Assembly (NCBI RefSeq): GCF_000091045.1 | Contig: NC_006687.1 | Coordinates: 174,001-238,000, forward strand | Length of the DNA: 64,000 nucleotides | From: Cryptococcus deneoformans JEC21 | Taxonomy: Eukaryota > Basidiomycota > Tremellomycetes > Tremellales > Cryptococcaceae | Reading direction: 5' to 3' | Shown: positions 11,634 to 23,756 of the stretch, piece after piece | Layout: each line of letters opens with the position of its first letter | How positions within the stretch are numbered: the stretch's first letter is position 1 | The notes under the pieces: generated by a model | The model's input: only the letters and a program-made list of their open reading frames with translations | Told to the model about the DNA's origin: nothing | The model's database searches: none | Program-made: the position numbers and the translations under genes

Positions 11634-11868
11634 TGTTGTTGATGCGGGAGTTATTTATTAATGGAAAAGACTTCAATCGCAAACAAAAAGGAAACGCGAT
11701 TCGAACGCGAAGGCCAATATTGGTGGTGGGCAGACGCGACGCGCGAGATTTGATTCCGTCGGTTGACCGGACCTCCACCGAACACAGACTCCTAAGTCAA
11801 CGAATGTTGAAGTGCTCATCTTTCGCCTCTTCCTACCTTTTAAGCAAAGGAATACAATTGCAAGCTCA
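11634..11868. promoter_or_regulatory. bidirectional NSE4/MRE11 promoter with four ACGCG boxes and a CCAAT palindrome
   Basis: ACGCG occurs at 11694, 11705, 11734 and 11739, four times in 50 bp, and the perfect palindrome CCAATATTGG lies at 11714-11723 between them. ACGCG is the core of the MluI cell-cycle box bound by MBF in ascomycetes, which drives G1/S replication and repair genes. Use by both flanking genes is inferred. Confidence 0.55.
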
Positions 11869-14800
11869 ATGTCGGCTCCGAATCGCGTACCCGACTCACA
11901 ACCAAGGTAATTGTCCTTTTGGAAATATGGAAGATTAGCCTAAAACTTGTGACTAGTAGCGAAACAGGAGATGAGCCGCCTCTCAGTATCGTGGAACCAG
12001 GTGAGCTTTGAGGTCCAGCCTTACTTTCGTGTCTCTGACATGAGCATTATAGACCTGGAGAAGTACGCCTATGCCTTTTTACCTCGTCATCAGAAGTCTA
12101 ACAATCGACCGTCAGTTGTTTTCGTATTCTCATCGCTACCGACAACCACATAGGATATGCGGAGAAAGATCCGGTCCGAGGACAAGACTCTATCAACACT
12201 TTTCGGGAAATATTGGAGCTCGCTAGAGATCACGACGTCGATTTCATTCTCCTTGCAGGTGACTTGTTCCATGAGAATAGGCCAAGCCGAACTTGTATGC
12301 ACCAGACAATAGCTCTACTAAGAGAGTTCACCTTGGGTGACAAGCCAATTGAAGTAAGTAAATCTGGAGTTGTATCCCTCCCATGTAGCTCACGTTTGTA
12401 GTTCGAACTTTTGAGTGATCCGATGGATGGGTCTACGCCTGGTTTCTCGTGAGTGTTCTCGCTGAGAACCTCTCGCGGCTGGTTGACTCGAAAGCAGTTT
12501 TCCGGCTGTCAACTACGAAGATCCAAATATTAACATCGCCATTCCCGTCTTTTCAATCCATGGCAATCATGACGATCCTCAAGGCACTGGTCCCGTATGT
12601 TCAACCTTGCCCCTTTTCCCGTGACGTGTCTGACCGTCACAACAGGAGGGTGCACTATGTGCATTAGATGTTCTTTCCGTTTCTGGAGTCCTTAACTACT
12701 TTGGAAAATCAGACCTTGTCGCTGACGAAAGTGCCGCCGATAACCCAGAAAAAGGTATTCAGATCCGACCTGTTCTTCTGCGAAAAGGTACAACGCATGT
12801 GGCACTGTATGGTTGCGGTAACATCAGGGATCAAAGAATGTATCAGGAGCTACGGGCAAACAAGGTCAAGATGTTTATGCCGACAGGAGGAAATGTGCCC
12901 GATAGTGATTGGTTCAACATTCTTCTTGTCCATCAAAATCGGTGAGTTGATAAATTCCTCTCGGAATCAATGCAAAAGTACAGTGTTGACACTATTGTTT
13001 CCGCACAGCGTCCGACATGGCCCTCAGAATTACGTTCCCGAGAACATGTTTGACGATTCTATGCGACTTGTCATTTGGGGCCATGAGCACGATTGCAGGA
13101 TCACCCCCGAGAGCGTCGCCGATAAAAGTTATTTCATAACGCAGCCTGGAAGTTCGGTGGCCACCAGTTTAGCACCAGGAGAAGCAATACCCAAGTACGT
13201 AAAACGTTTATTCTCTGACGGATGGTGAATGCTAACGATCTGTCCAGGCATGTTGGGCTTCTATCTATTCAAGGATCCCAATTTCAACTCGAGGAAATAC
13301 CTCTCAAAACCGTGAGGCCGTTTGAGTTGGACGAGGTTGTGCTGTCGTACGCTGCAGAGCAAGGAGCTGTAGATTTGAACGATAGGGATAGTATCACTTC
13401 TTTCCTTCGAGAACAAGTGAGTAATAACATAAGGTGTTTTGCATTTTGCGCAGCCTTCTTGCTGATTGCCGGTCCATAGGTGGAGGCATTGATTCTGCAG
13501 GCTAAAAAAAATTGGAAGGAGAAGAATAACGGCAGCACCAAAAACATGATGCTTCCCCTTATCAGACTGAAAGTAAGTAATTCAGTGACTAGTATTATAT
13601 GAAGCCTACTCTCATGCGCCTACACTGCAGGTCGAAACAACGGATGCCAAAGAGATGGTCAATCCGGTCAGATTCGGTCAAGAGTATGTCAATCGCGTTG
13701 CCAATCCTCGAGATATCTTGCAGTACTACCGTAAGAAAAAGAATGAGCGAAGTGAGTAATCAGTATCCTTCAGTTTGATAGACATATTGTTGACGCAATG
13801 TAGAGGTCAAGAACAATCCTGACATGCCGGATATCGACCATGATGAGTGGGAAGAAGATCCCGAATCTTTGACTGCCGACGAGCGACTCTCCAAACTCCG
13901 TATGGCAACGCTTGTCAAGCAATATCTCCAAGCTCAAAGCTTGGATGTGTTGGTGGAGAACGGGATGGAAGATGCTGTGATGCGCTTTGTAGATAAGGAT
14001 GATAAGGATGCTATCAAGGAGTGGGTGTTGTTTTCCTATATATTACATCTGTTCTGACTGACACGCGCTAGCTTTGTGGCCGACACTCTCAGAATGGTGG
14101 GGAGGAAGATGAAGGAGAAGGAGGTTAAAGAGGATGACGTTGATCTTGCGGTGAGTGATCCATATTTCCATTGTACCGTTTGCCTTGCTGATTGTGCAAT
14201 TATTCGATGGGTAGATGGCCGAAGCAAAAGTGAAGTGAGTTTGACCCTCTGAAACTCAATCCTTGAAAGAATCAATCAGCTAATGGTAGTGACTTCCAGA
14301 GAATACAACAGATATGCTGACAGCAACCCAGTTCCTCCTCAAGTATGTACACTGACTGTGTCTTTCGGTGATTATGCTGATCCATAACAAAAGAGTGTCA
14401 AAGGGAAGAATAAGCAGCGGGATTCAGATGTGGATAGTATGGGTAAGTGACCTGTTAAGATTGAGATTCTATTATGCTAACCATAAATTAACACAGCGGC
14501 AAGCGATGACGACATGGATTTGGACGAGATGCCGACTCAACAGCGAGCTCCGGTGAGACGTACAACCGCGAAACAGTCAGTTAGGTCAGCGAAGGGCAAG
14601 GGCAAACAGCCTCTGGTGAGTTTCATTAACGTGCTCTATTAGTGTAGCAGTGCTGACCGATAGTTTTCTCAGTTTGATGACGCTTCAGAAGAAGAAGAAG
14701 AAGAGGAGGATGAGGAAGAGGAGGAAGAAGAACCTGCACCCACAAAAAGTCGAGGACGAGCAGCAGCGGCTTCGACCAAGAAGGCACCTGCGAAAAAAGC

Positions 14801-15028
14801 ACCTGCAAGAACGCCTGCTAAGTCGACGACAAAGGCACCAGCTAGAAGAGTTCCTACAGCCAGTCAACGCTCGACAGGGAGAGGAGTAACGCAATCACAA
14901 TTAACGTCGGTGCTTTGCTTTTTGAAATTCGTGAAAGAAGCCACTGACTTACGCGACATAGGTTTTCAAGGTCTGGTGCAGGCAAGGCATCAGCAGTGCC
15001 AATCGAACTGTCATCAGATGAGGATTAG
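11869..15028 (+). CDS. MRE11: MRE11 double-strand break repair nuclease
   Basis: A many-exon gene starting [12 protein letters not shown] at 11869 and ending ELSSDED with the stop at 15026-15028. The phosphoesterase motifs appear in order: [43 protein letters not shown] and WGHEHDCRI. They are followed by the capping domain ([20 protein letters not shown]). Together with Rad50 and Nbs1/Xrs2 it resects DNA ends and activates the ATM/Tel1 checkpoint in the nucleus. The C-terminal third is low complexity: an acidic run (about 14690-14730), then Lys/Ala/Pro repeats ([17 protein letters not shown]) and an Arg/Gly/Gln tail, similar to the GAR and DNA-binding tails of other Mre11 proteins. All expected catalytic His and Asp residues in these motifs are visible. 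Confidence 0.95.
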
Positions 15029-15341
15029 ACGTGAATGAAGAGGGAATCTGCGCAAACTGTAACTTATTTTCAACGTCAATAAATTTGGATCAGAGTGAGA
15101 TCTAGCCCACTGCAATAATTTAAGAAGATTCCCTTTCTATGCTTAATGATCCTTTATAGCCCTTTACTCGTATGCCACGGTCATTGTGGAAAGTTGTGAA
15201 AGTTCGTGCAGTCGACATCCCATGCATCCCCTAATCAGTACAAACTTTTGCTATTGCTTTTACTTCTGACTATCTTTTACACACATACCCCATGGTGACT
15301 CCATAACCCTCAAAAGGAAAGAAAACAGAAATCTGAACATT
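15029..15341. other. 3' intergenic between MRE11 and ADH
   Basis: A convergent gap of about 310 bp, AT-rich with 3'-UTR character. No further feature seen. Confidence 0.5.
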
Positions 15342-16594
15342 CTACTCCTTCGCGACCTGGAGGACTATTCGGCCGGCAATCTTGCCTTCTTCGAGACCCT
15401 CGTAGACGCTGTCGTAATTAATCAGCAAGTGGTCTTGCATTATAGATAATAACTGAACTCACGCCTTAAGGTCGGCAAGAGGCTTCTGCTCAAAGATGAC
15501 CTTGACCTTTCCATCCTCAACAAGCTGGAGGGATTCGATAGCGTCCTGTCGGTTACCAACGTAAGAACCCTGGATTCGGATACTCTTGAAGACTGTCCAG
15601 AAGACGTTGGCACCCATCTCAGCGTTGGGGAGACCGACAGCGACCAAAGTACCAGAGGGCTTTAGGTAGTCGATAGCCTGAGAGTAACCAGTCTTGTGGG
15701 AAGCAGTCACAACAGCAGCGGCTGGACCTTGACCCCCAGTGGCAGCCTTGACGTCGGCAACGAGGTCTTTAGTGGTCTTGAAGTCAACCCAAGCATCGGC
15801 ACCGAGAGACTTGACGAGCTTCTCCTTGGCAGCCCCAGTGTCGATGGCAACGACCTTGAGACCCATGGCCTTGGCGTACTGGATAGCAAGGTGACCGAGA
15901 CCGCCACCAGCACCGGGAAGGGCAACCCAATCACCGACCTTCGTGTTGGAAACCTTGAGTGCCTTATAAGAGGTAACACCAGCACAGAGGATAGAGGCGG
16001 CACCAGCAGAGTCAAGGGACGGCGGGATGGGGGTAACGTGGTTGACGAAAGAGACAACGTATTCGGCGAAGGTACCATCAATGGTGTAGCCAGAGAGCTC
16101 TGCGTGGTCACAGTCTGGACGGAAGATCAGCTTTGGAAGCAAGTCCAGATGCATGGAAGATACTCACTCATCTCGAAGCCTCGTCGGCAAGCCTCACAGG
16201 TGAGACAGGAGTTGGCGAGCCACTTGATACCCACTCGGTCACCGAGCTGGACGGGGGAGTTGACAGTGTTAGCACCAATGGCGACAATGTGACCGACACC
16301 TTCACTATTCGTCAGCGACTTGCTCCCCCATAAGAATTCGATGGGCGAGGGAAACCTACCTTCATGACCACCAATCAAAGGGTTCTTGGGGGGAATTGGC
16401 CAGTCACCCTGCTTGGCGTGCAAGTCAGTGTGGCAGACACCGGTATGGGTAATCTTGACGAGACACTGGCCGGACTTGAGCTCGTTGGCCTGAATGACCT
16501 TGGCCTGGTTGTCAATCTTGATGGGATCTCCGACCGAGGGGACGACGGCAGCAGTCTGAGTCTTGGGGATAGAAACGCCTTGAAGAGTGGTCAT
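15342..16594 (-). CDS. ADH1: zinc-dependent alcohol dehydrogenase (ADH1 type)
   Basis: Starts MTTLQGVSIPKTQTAAVV at 16594 and ends ...GRIVLQVAKE with the stop at 15342-15344; three short introns. It interconverts ethanol and acetaldehyde with NAD(H) in the cytosol. Catalytic zinc ligands are in THTGVCHTDLHAK and GGHEG. Splicing at the second intron rebuilds the structural zinc cluster CLTCEACRRGFEMNC with the correct Cys spacing (CX2CX2CX7C). The dinucleotide fold shows GAGGGLGHLAIQYAKAMG, and the following acidic residue (VVAID) fits NAD. Coding sequence is strongly biased to C/G third positions, as expected for an abundant glycolytic-type enzyme, and this bias creates long antisense frames. 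A TATA box lies about 130 bp upstream. Confidence 0.93.
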
Positions 16595-16721
16595 CTTGTT
16601 GAGTTGTGTTTGGAGTTTGGGTCTAAGTTAAGTCTGGAGGTTCTAAGCCGTAAAGTGCCGGAGTGTCTTTGTTGCGATGTTTGTGTGAAGGAAGGGGGAT
16701 AATATGTGGATGGAGGTGGCC

Positions 16722-16730
16722 GTTATATAG
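16722..16730 (-). promoter_or_regulatory. TATA box of ADH
   Basis: On the minus strand this reads GCTATATAA, about 130 bp upstream of the ADH start codon, a normal position for a strongly expressed yeast gene. Confidence 0.5.
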
Positions 16731-18474
16731 CTTGCGCGCTGGAAAATGTGAACTTGTCATTTCATCGCTCTGGATACATAGCCGGATAATGAGCCGGTGA
16801 AAGATAACTGTGGACGGCACATGACATGTGAGGTGCCTCCCGGGGTCTTATATACCGGCGATGCAGCGATGGGCGGTAGATCGTAGATAACAAACTCAAT
16901 ATTGCGAGGCTGTTGGGGAATTAAGCTAATCTCTGATTTGATTAGCGGCTTAATCGCAGTGGTTCCCTGGGCTCCCGCGGGTTTTTGGGCCGGTGGGGGC
17001 CGGCTCCATCTCATCTGACGTAAACCTCGGTCTCTCCACCCCTTCCACATTCCTCATCTGCCTCGACAAGTGCATGCATGTTAACTTCTAGAATGATCTT
17101 GCATACTCCTTCCGTAACCAGGATATTCAGCCCCATGAGTGTGCGCTACAACAGGCCAGAGATCAAAGCAGGCTCGTAGCACTTTGATAAAACCGAAAGA
17201 TAGGCGGTTATCATTAAGCGGAGACGCGTCCGATCAAATGCACGACGCGCTTGTTTTACCGTTTTCCCATAAAAAGTATTTTCATTCTTCATCATCGGGC
17301 GTTTTCCGCGATCGGTAAAAGGCTAATTGCCGACGAGTAGGAATGATAAAATACATCTACGTATAATCAATAACCTTTAGAAGTTTGAGCAACGAGCTAA
17401 AGGTAACGGTAGACGACTTTCCTATGCTGCTGTCTCAACGCCGAATCTCCGAGAGCGGATGCACAATTTCTGTCTCTCCTGCTTCACCATACGCCTTACG
17501 CCTTGCCACACCGGCTATTCAAACCTAGAGGCTATACCCCGCAACAGTAGTTGCAGAAGACTGCGCGCTTTGATGGAATAATTATTAGTATCCCCATAAA
17601 CTGGTTATGCGGATGAATAGTTGCCGGCGGATGAATGAGTTTCAATTAACCAGTGGTGTATATCTTTTGGAACTAGGATCACAGCGAGCGAGGATCGCAT
17701 AACTATTACTACGTGGCGTAGGTGGTGGTGGAAATGAGGAGTGCTATACTGCTCTTTTGTTCCCTCGACAAATACAATGGTCCCAGATTCTGCAATGCAC
17801 TTCAGACCGACGGCGATGGTATTCTCTCTGTGTCGATGTACGGTTTCAGTACCATTTATCACTACTACTCCTGTGGATTTCTGATTGTATCGTACGCGGT
17901 CGTCAGAGGTGGAGGATTGATCGGCCAGTTTTCTTAGAGCTTTTTAACACTGTTCAAACACCGGAAGATGTCATCACGAGTTGCATCAGATGATGGTTAA
18001 GTCCACTTCGTTGTATTGAATGAATAGATGCACGTTGCATGCTAATTAATGTTGTGTTAGCCAGTAGTAGTGAGCATGACAAAACTCGCAAACTGACTCA
18101 TAGTAGTATGTCAGAATGTGACAGCGCGGAGATTAAATAACACAGTCGGATCAAGTCTAAAACTGGATGGCAACAAAGGGCGTCCAAAACGATTCCTACC
18201 TTATCTTTTCTGCCAACGAAGCATTTCACGTACACACTCTTCTGCCCTCCCAGCAGAAACAGTCTTGCGAAACACCGCGTCGTGACTAAAAAGATAGCAG
18301 TCCGGCGGTCGCAAGTAACTTTGGCATCCATACCATTTTCAATCCTCGAGCAAGCGAGAAAACCCTCAAATATAACCATCCATGAGAAACATCACCATCT
18401 TGCAAAATAACGGAACAAACCCAATGGTTATCTACCACCAAAACCTGTATACATACAGTTTTCCTATTCCATCA
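16731..18474. other. gene-poor region upstream of ADH
   Basis: The first 400 bp hold GC-rich blocks (around 16840-16860 and 16975-17005) of the kind bound by zinc-finger regulators, plausible ADH control sequence. No exon set with conserved content was found in the remainder; frames at 17605-17993 and 18098-18379 match nothing I know. Confidence 0.4.
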
Positions 18475-18689
18475 TCATCTCTCTTTCACCTGAAGCTCCT
18501 TCCGATTTTGTTCGGCATACGAATTAGACATAGCGGCGTTGATTAACGCGTTACGTAATGGACGATAGAGGATAGAAGCTTCATCTTTCATAGAATCACT
18601 GCCTACTAGCAGTCATTGTCCGTCACCAACACATGTAAAGGGGAGTTGGTGGACTCAAAGTCTTTCGAGACACGGATTTTCTTGCGCAT
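18475..18689 (-). other. two adjacent micro-frames, possible exons of a small unknown gene
   Basis: Two minus-strand frames lie side by side. 18606-18689 encodes 27 residues (MRKKIRVSKDFESTNSPLHV...), and 18475-18591 encodes 38 residues starting MKDEASILYRPLRNALINAA and ending QVKER. Their amino-acid composition looks protein-like. A phase-2 splice from GA|GTCCAC to GCAG at 18598-18600 would join them, but that donor is weak. They could be the last exons of a gene whose upstream part I could not find, a relic, or chance. Confidence 0.22.
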
Positions 18690-20208
18690 TATTCAACAGG
18701 CCACAGAGGGCGAAAAACAGAAAATGAATGATTCAATACAAGAAGGATGATGGAGAATGATGGAACAAAAGGTTCCGTTGCTTGGGTTTCGGCTTAACGG
18801 ACCAGAGCCTATTTAGTACATATATAAAAATATATAGCCTAATAATCTACCCTAAAAATAATTGCGGAGGAAGGGAGATAATAATCTATCGCAGGGCCCG
18901 AGAAACCAGGATGGAAGGAGCACGGAGGATCCCTTTCCTGCAGCTGTTTCCTTCCTCTTATCTTTTATTCTTATCCTCTTACTCTTACTTCTTATTTCTT
19001 ACCTTGCGATCGAACATTGAGTGCGACTGTGTAGAATCAGTCCGTTATGCATACTATCCAGCAAAGTCAATGGCAGTAACGACGAATGGACGATCATGCA
19101 ACATTCGGCATCTTCTTGCTTCGTTCCTAGCACTCACCCTACCGGTTTCGCCCTTTTATTTCTGTGTAATTAGCTAATTAAATGAGGCGAGGCCGAGCAG
19201 AGCCCTTTTCATTTGTTCCCGATCATTTTCGGCTTCCATTTCATTTAGTCTTCGGGCCCCATTTCTTGCACTTATGCGTAAACCTCAGGCTTCGAGTCTC
19301 GAACCTCAAGCGTGCACTACTCACCAGGGTCCCTGATCCTTCATCCTTATTATCGACCATTTCATGTCTCATTACAAGGTGCAATTAATTCGTGTGCCAC
19401 AAGATCCAGGTAAACAGGACACGGGACAAAAACAGGAGGAAGTAGGATAAACGATAGAACATTGAACGGAAAAAGGTGAGCAGAGAGCAGGAACAGCAGG
19501 CGGAAGGGCAGAGACGGAAGACGCAGAGAGAGAATACATAGAGAAGTGAAGAAACATGTTGCATATTGCATGTGCAATGGTGAGTCACCTTCATACGTGG
19601 TGGAAATACTGCTGTCCTGTCCCTGTCTTCGTACATCATTTCGCTTTTTAGCAGCTGCTCGCCCTTCGTCCTGTGCCGGTCAAAAAATCTGCGGACGTCC
19701 TGCGATTAGTGCGACGTCGTGAAATTTCGACTAAATAAAAATCGCTTTCCTCTAGCCCCTGCAGGCTATGCATGGTGTAGGCTATGGGGCTTCATAATGC
19801 ATAGTGCAAAATTTCTTCTGGTCTTTGGACCATCTGTTCCTCATGTTTCATGAATCACGATCCTTCATCACCCGATTCCGACGTCGTTATTATCGGCCAT
19901 CATCCGAGCATCCAAACTGCAGCAATCATGGATTATGCAATACAAGGCGAAACCCCAGATCTAATGATTTCTATAATCACATGGCTTCCGAAGATTAGAC
20001 GTGTCGTAAGGGCCTTCGAAATTCGAAATCCGAAACAACGGAAGGATGTATCAATTTAGATGCGGAGGCGCTTGATTATTAGATCCAAATTATTGATTGC
20101 AGCACACACGTATTGATACCTACCACAGCCTAAGATCAGTGAGGATATATAGGCAAAAGCAATGCATTTCCCATCCTTTTCTTCCTTTGAATCGATAAAA
20201 CAGCCACC
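18690..20208. other. gene-poor region upstream of the HypX-like gene
   Basis: No coding content is supported. The region contains CT-rich runs (18940-19000) and a purine-rich run (19420-19550), low complexity that produces spurious minus-strand frames. The last 50 bp before 20209 look like an ordinary leader. Confidence 0.45.
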
Positions 20209-23200
20209 ATGACCGTTCCGCTACAGTCAGCACCAAAAGTTGAACCTCCTCTAGGTCCATTTGCCACTCTGCCACCAGACGTAGCTGGTCTCAAGAAACT
20301 CAAGATTTTGCTGCTTGTCACTTCTATCAACTCGTTCTCCCAGCGTGTGTTCAGTTATTTACAATACTTGGGCTTGAATCAAGTTTCCGTCCAGCTCGCT
20401 ACCAGCGACGAGGATATGTTAGAGGCTGCTGAAAGCTGGCAGCCTGATATCGTGCTCTGCCCTTTCCTTACCAAGAAGCTTCCCCCAAGCATCCACAACA
20501 AGGTGAGTCCCAGTCTTTCAACCTCGCTTACACGTCCTCTTCACACCGTGAAGATCTCGGAATTGTCGCAAAGAACCTTTGCTGATGTGATCCGATCAAT
20601 TTGATCCGCTTTCGCCCTATCTTCCGATCACTTTACGTCAATGCCTTTCAAAATTCCAGTGGATTACCCTTGTCGTTCACCCCGGTCCTCCAGGCGACGC
20701 TGGACCCTCTTCTCTCGATTGGGTCCTCTTGGGCGACACCGGAACTCAGTCGTCGTCTGCCGACCTTCTAGGACAACTCCTCGAGAGCATTCCTTCCCCA
20801 ACGCCGCAAAGATCTCACTGGGGTACAATCTGTTTTCAGGCGACAGAAGATCTGGATGGAGGCGCAGTATGGGCTTGGGAGCAATATGAGCTACCTCGGC
20901 TTGGGACGGTCACAAAGGCGCAAGTTTATCAGGGATACCATTCGGCGGCGGCTGTGAGCGCCGTGATCCATGCGTTGTGTCGGGTGTACGAACTTACAGC
21001 TGGTGCCGGCTTGCCCAAGGGGCAATGGATGAATGCCGTTCCCAAGGAAACTTGGCAAACAAGATGTGTGAGCTTGGGCGAGACTTTTATGGGCGGGAAA
21101 ACACATGAAAGACCACTCTTACAATCAGCCAAGCGCCGGCCGGATTGGGAGAAACACACTGGCGAGGATGTGTTGCGCATCTTGAATGCGGGCGACTCTC
21201 AGCCCGGTGCCATGTTGCACGCACTCACTACAGATGCCAAATCATCTCTCTTCGCTTACGGCGCTCATTTGGAAAATGCCTCTATCCCTTTAGAACTGTA
21301 CACCTCCTTGGGATATGAAACCTACGACGCAGTTCCCAACGGTCGGGCCATCGCCACTCGAGACGGTGCAGTCTTCTTCAAAACCCGTCAAACCACGGGC
21401 GCTTCTGCTGGTATCTGGATTACCCATGGTCGAGTCCCAAGAGGTAAAGACAAGCCGATTGATCCCAAAGTACCAATGGTAGAGGCCATCCAACTCGGCG
21501 GGCACGGACGAGCACTGGAAGGTGTCCAGGAGTGGAAGCAAGATTCCTGGGAGCAAAAGGAGGGCGAATGGCAGGAAGTGTATGTGAAAAGTATCAAGGA
21601 AGGTGATGGGATCGCTCAGCTAGTGTACTGGAACTTTTAGTTAGTTTTGTTCGGTCCGTTTTAGTCAAGAGTTGAGCTAAGTATCGCAGTAACGGAGCTT
21701 TCACCACTGAAAACTGCAAAACCCTACTCTCCGCCCTGCAATGGGCCACGTCCCCCGAACGCGGCAATGTCAAACTCCTCGCTCTCATGGGCGGCAACTA
21801 CTTTTCCAACGGCATCGCCCTCAATACCATCGAACACGCCTCTTCACCCGGTCTTGAAACATGGCACAATATCAATGCTATTGACGATATCGTCTCTTTC
21901 CTCGTGTCCGACGTGTCTGATGAAGTGCCGGCGTTTATGCAAGGTATTGAACCGCTTTGTAAGCGTGGTATCGCGACCGTCGCGTGTGTGCGAGGGAATG
22001 CGGCTGCAGGTGGGGTAGCGCTGGCGACGGCCTGTGATGTGGTGCTTGCTGGGCGGGGGGTGGTGTTGAACCCTAGTTATAGAGGTATGGGTCTTCACGG
22101 CAGTGAACTGCATTCGTACGTTTTTCTCCATGTTATCCAAACTGATGGTTACGTTTTGGCTAATTCACTTCTTGATCAGCTTTTCTTACCTCCAGCGATG
22201 TGGACGTATCCACGCTGCCGAGATTTTACGCGAGATGAAGCCTCTCAACACCTCTCTCGCACAATCCTACGGTCTCGTTGACGGTCAAATCGGATCATCC
22301 TCACAGACTGTACTTGAGACCGAACCACTGTTCGTTGAGGCTGTTACGTCAATCCTCACCGCCAAAACCTCTTCTGCGCCCTTCTCTTCGGCTCCTTGGG
22401 CCCGTTCTTCCGATTTAACAACGGAGGGTATGAGAGTATCGTCAAAGTCATGGGTCGACGACATGTGCACCACCAAGTTATGCACTTACACCGCCTCCCG
22501 CACTTTCCCTCCGCTCCAGCACTACCGTACGGAAGAACTCTCTCAAATGCTTCTTGACTCTTTCCACCCTATTCGTTCGCAGCGATACCACACCCGACGC
22601 TACAGATTCGTTCGTAAACTCAAAGCGACCGGTACACCCGCTCGATACAAGTTGCACGGCGTTGTTGGACGTGAAGGAGAGAAAGTGGTGCAAGATGAAG
22701 AGGATAGAGAGGCGTTTGATGATGCGCCTGGATGGGAGAAGGGGGAAGAATGGGGATGGGTGGGGATGGCGGTGCCTGAGAGTTTAAAGACGAGCCAAGT
22801 GTTGAGAATCCCGCTTTATCCTTCTTCGTCGTCGTCTCCGTGTCAATCCCAATCCCAACCCCTGGCAAATCCACCAGCACTCGATGAAGAGTCTCGTCAA
22901 ACTTCATATCTTTCTACAGAAACGAGTACGAGCAACACCTCTGGTCCGGATGAGTCTTTGCCTCTTACCCCTCGCGCAAACTCGAACTCGAACTCGCCTC
23001 CTTGCCAAATCATCAGTGGGAATGGTAATGGTAATGGCAAAGACGAGGGTGATGGCTTTGCAAAGTCCTTGTCATTTACCGACAAACTTTGCACCGCTCT
23101 AGGCCTCAAGACAAAAACTAAAAGCCCCAAACCTTTTTCTAGCGAAAAGAAGGAAAACTCAATGCCGATCTCCTCCCCCACCTCCCGCATCTCTCCCGTC

Positions 23201-23347
23201 CCTCCAATGTCCCACCCGGTAGTGAATAGACCATTGGGAAAAGGTGAACAGGCGAGCGAATGGCCTTGTTTGGTGACGGGTGGTGAGGAGTGGGAAGGGA
23301 AGCGGGGGAATGGTGCTGCTGAAGATGGTATCAAGGTGGACATTTAG
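20209..23347 (+). CDS. HypX/HoxX-like two-domain protein (formyltransferase + enoyl-CoA hydratase folds)
   Basis: Four exons (20209-20502, 20660-21639, 21690-22115, 22180-23347) give exactly 955 codons plus stop. The N-terminal half matches the formyltransferase part of bacterial HypX (HPGPPGDAGPSSLDW; LNAGDSQPGAMLHAL; AYGAHLENA). After the splice YWNF|YNGAFTTENC it continues into the crotonase part (NYFSNGIALNTIEHAS; CVRGNAAAGGVALATACDVV; NPSYRGMGLHGSE). In bacteria HypX makes the CO ligand of [NiFe]-hydrogenase from formyl groups in air. Yeasts lack such hydrogenases, so the role here is unknown; CO or formyl-CoA metabolism is inference. After about residue 770 the protein has a Ser/Pro/Asn-rich extension with Asn-Ser and Gly-Asn repeats, absent from bacterial forms. 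Key motifs are intact and all junctions keep frame, so the gene looks functional. Confidence 0.85.
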
Positions 23348-23756
23348 AAAGCTGGAAACGCCATTGTCGTGCCATGCCCAGCTAGAATTTTCGGGATACA
23401 GCATTGGGGTTGGGGGGATGTTTGGAAATGGAAGTTTTGGGGTTGTACATATTATGTCTTTCTGGGTGTATATTGATCCTCTCTACAAATATCATGTTTA
23501 GAATGAATTGATGAAAGAATGTATGTTGAATTCCTCTTATTCAATTCCACCAACACCAACACTTTCTCGTTGGTTTCCGTAATATTGGCATTCACAGCAC
23601 GGTAATTATGATCGCATCTCTTTTCTCCGAGTACTTTTTCAAGCGTATCTCATCTTCTTCTCGTTCGTTGACTTACCCCCGTATCCACAATCGACTGATC
23701 CACTTTCAAAATTCGTATTTGACAGTACAAGCCGAATAATGTATCAAATACTCTTT
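23348..23756. other. convergent 3' intergenic
   Basis: AT-rich 3' regions of the HypX-like gene and PHS1. Nothing else seen. Confidence 0.5.

Noticed and set aside
11690..11712. tRNA T-arm-like hairpin (minus strand TTCGAAT loop with a CGCG stem) followed by a T-run
   Set aside because: No A-box, acceptor or anticodon stem can be built around it. The CGCG stem is better explained by the two ACGCG promoter boxes.
15696..16292. 198-codon plus-strand frame opposite ADH
   Set aside because: It is a shadow of the codon-biased ADH coding strand, crosses ADH introns, and encodes a Gly/Asp/Val-rich product with no family features.
19362..19639. Overlapping minus-strand frames rich in Leu, Phe and Ser
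   Set aside because: Produced by the purine-rich plus-strand run at 19420-19550. Low complexity, not a membrane protein gene.
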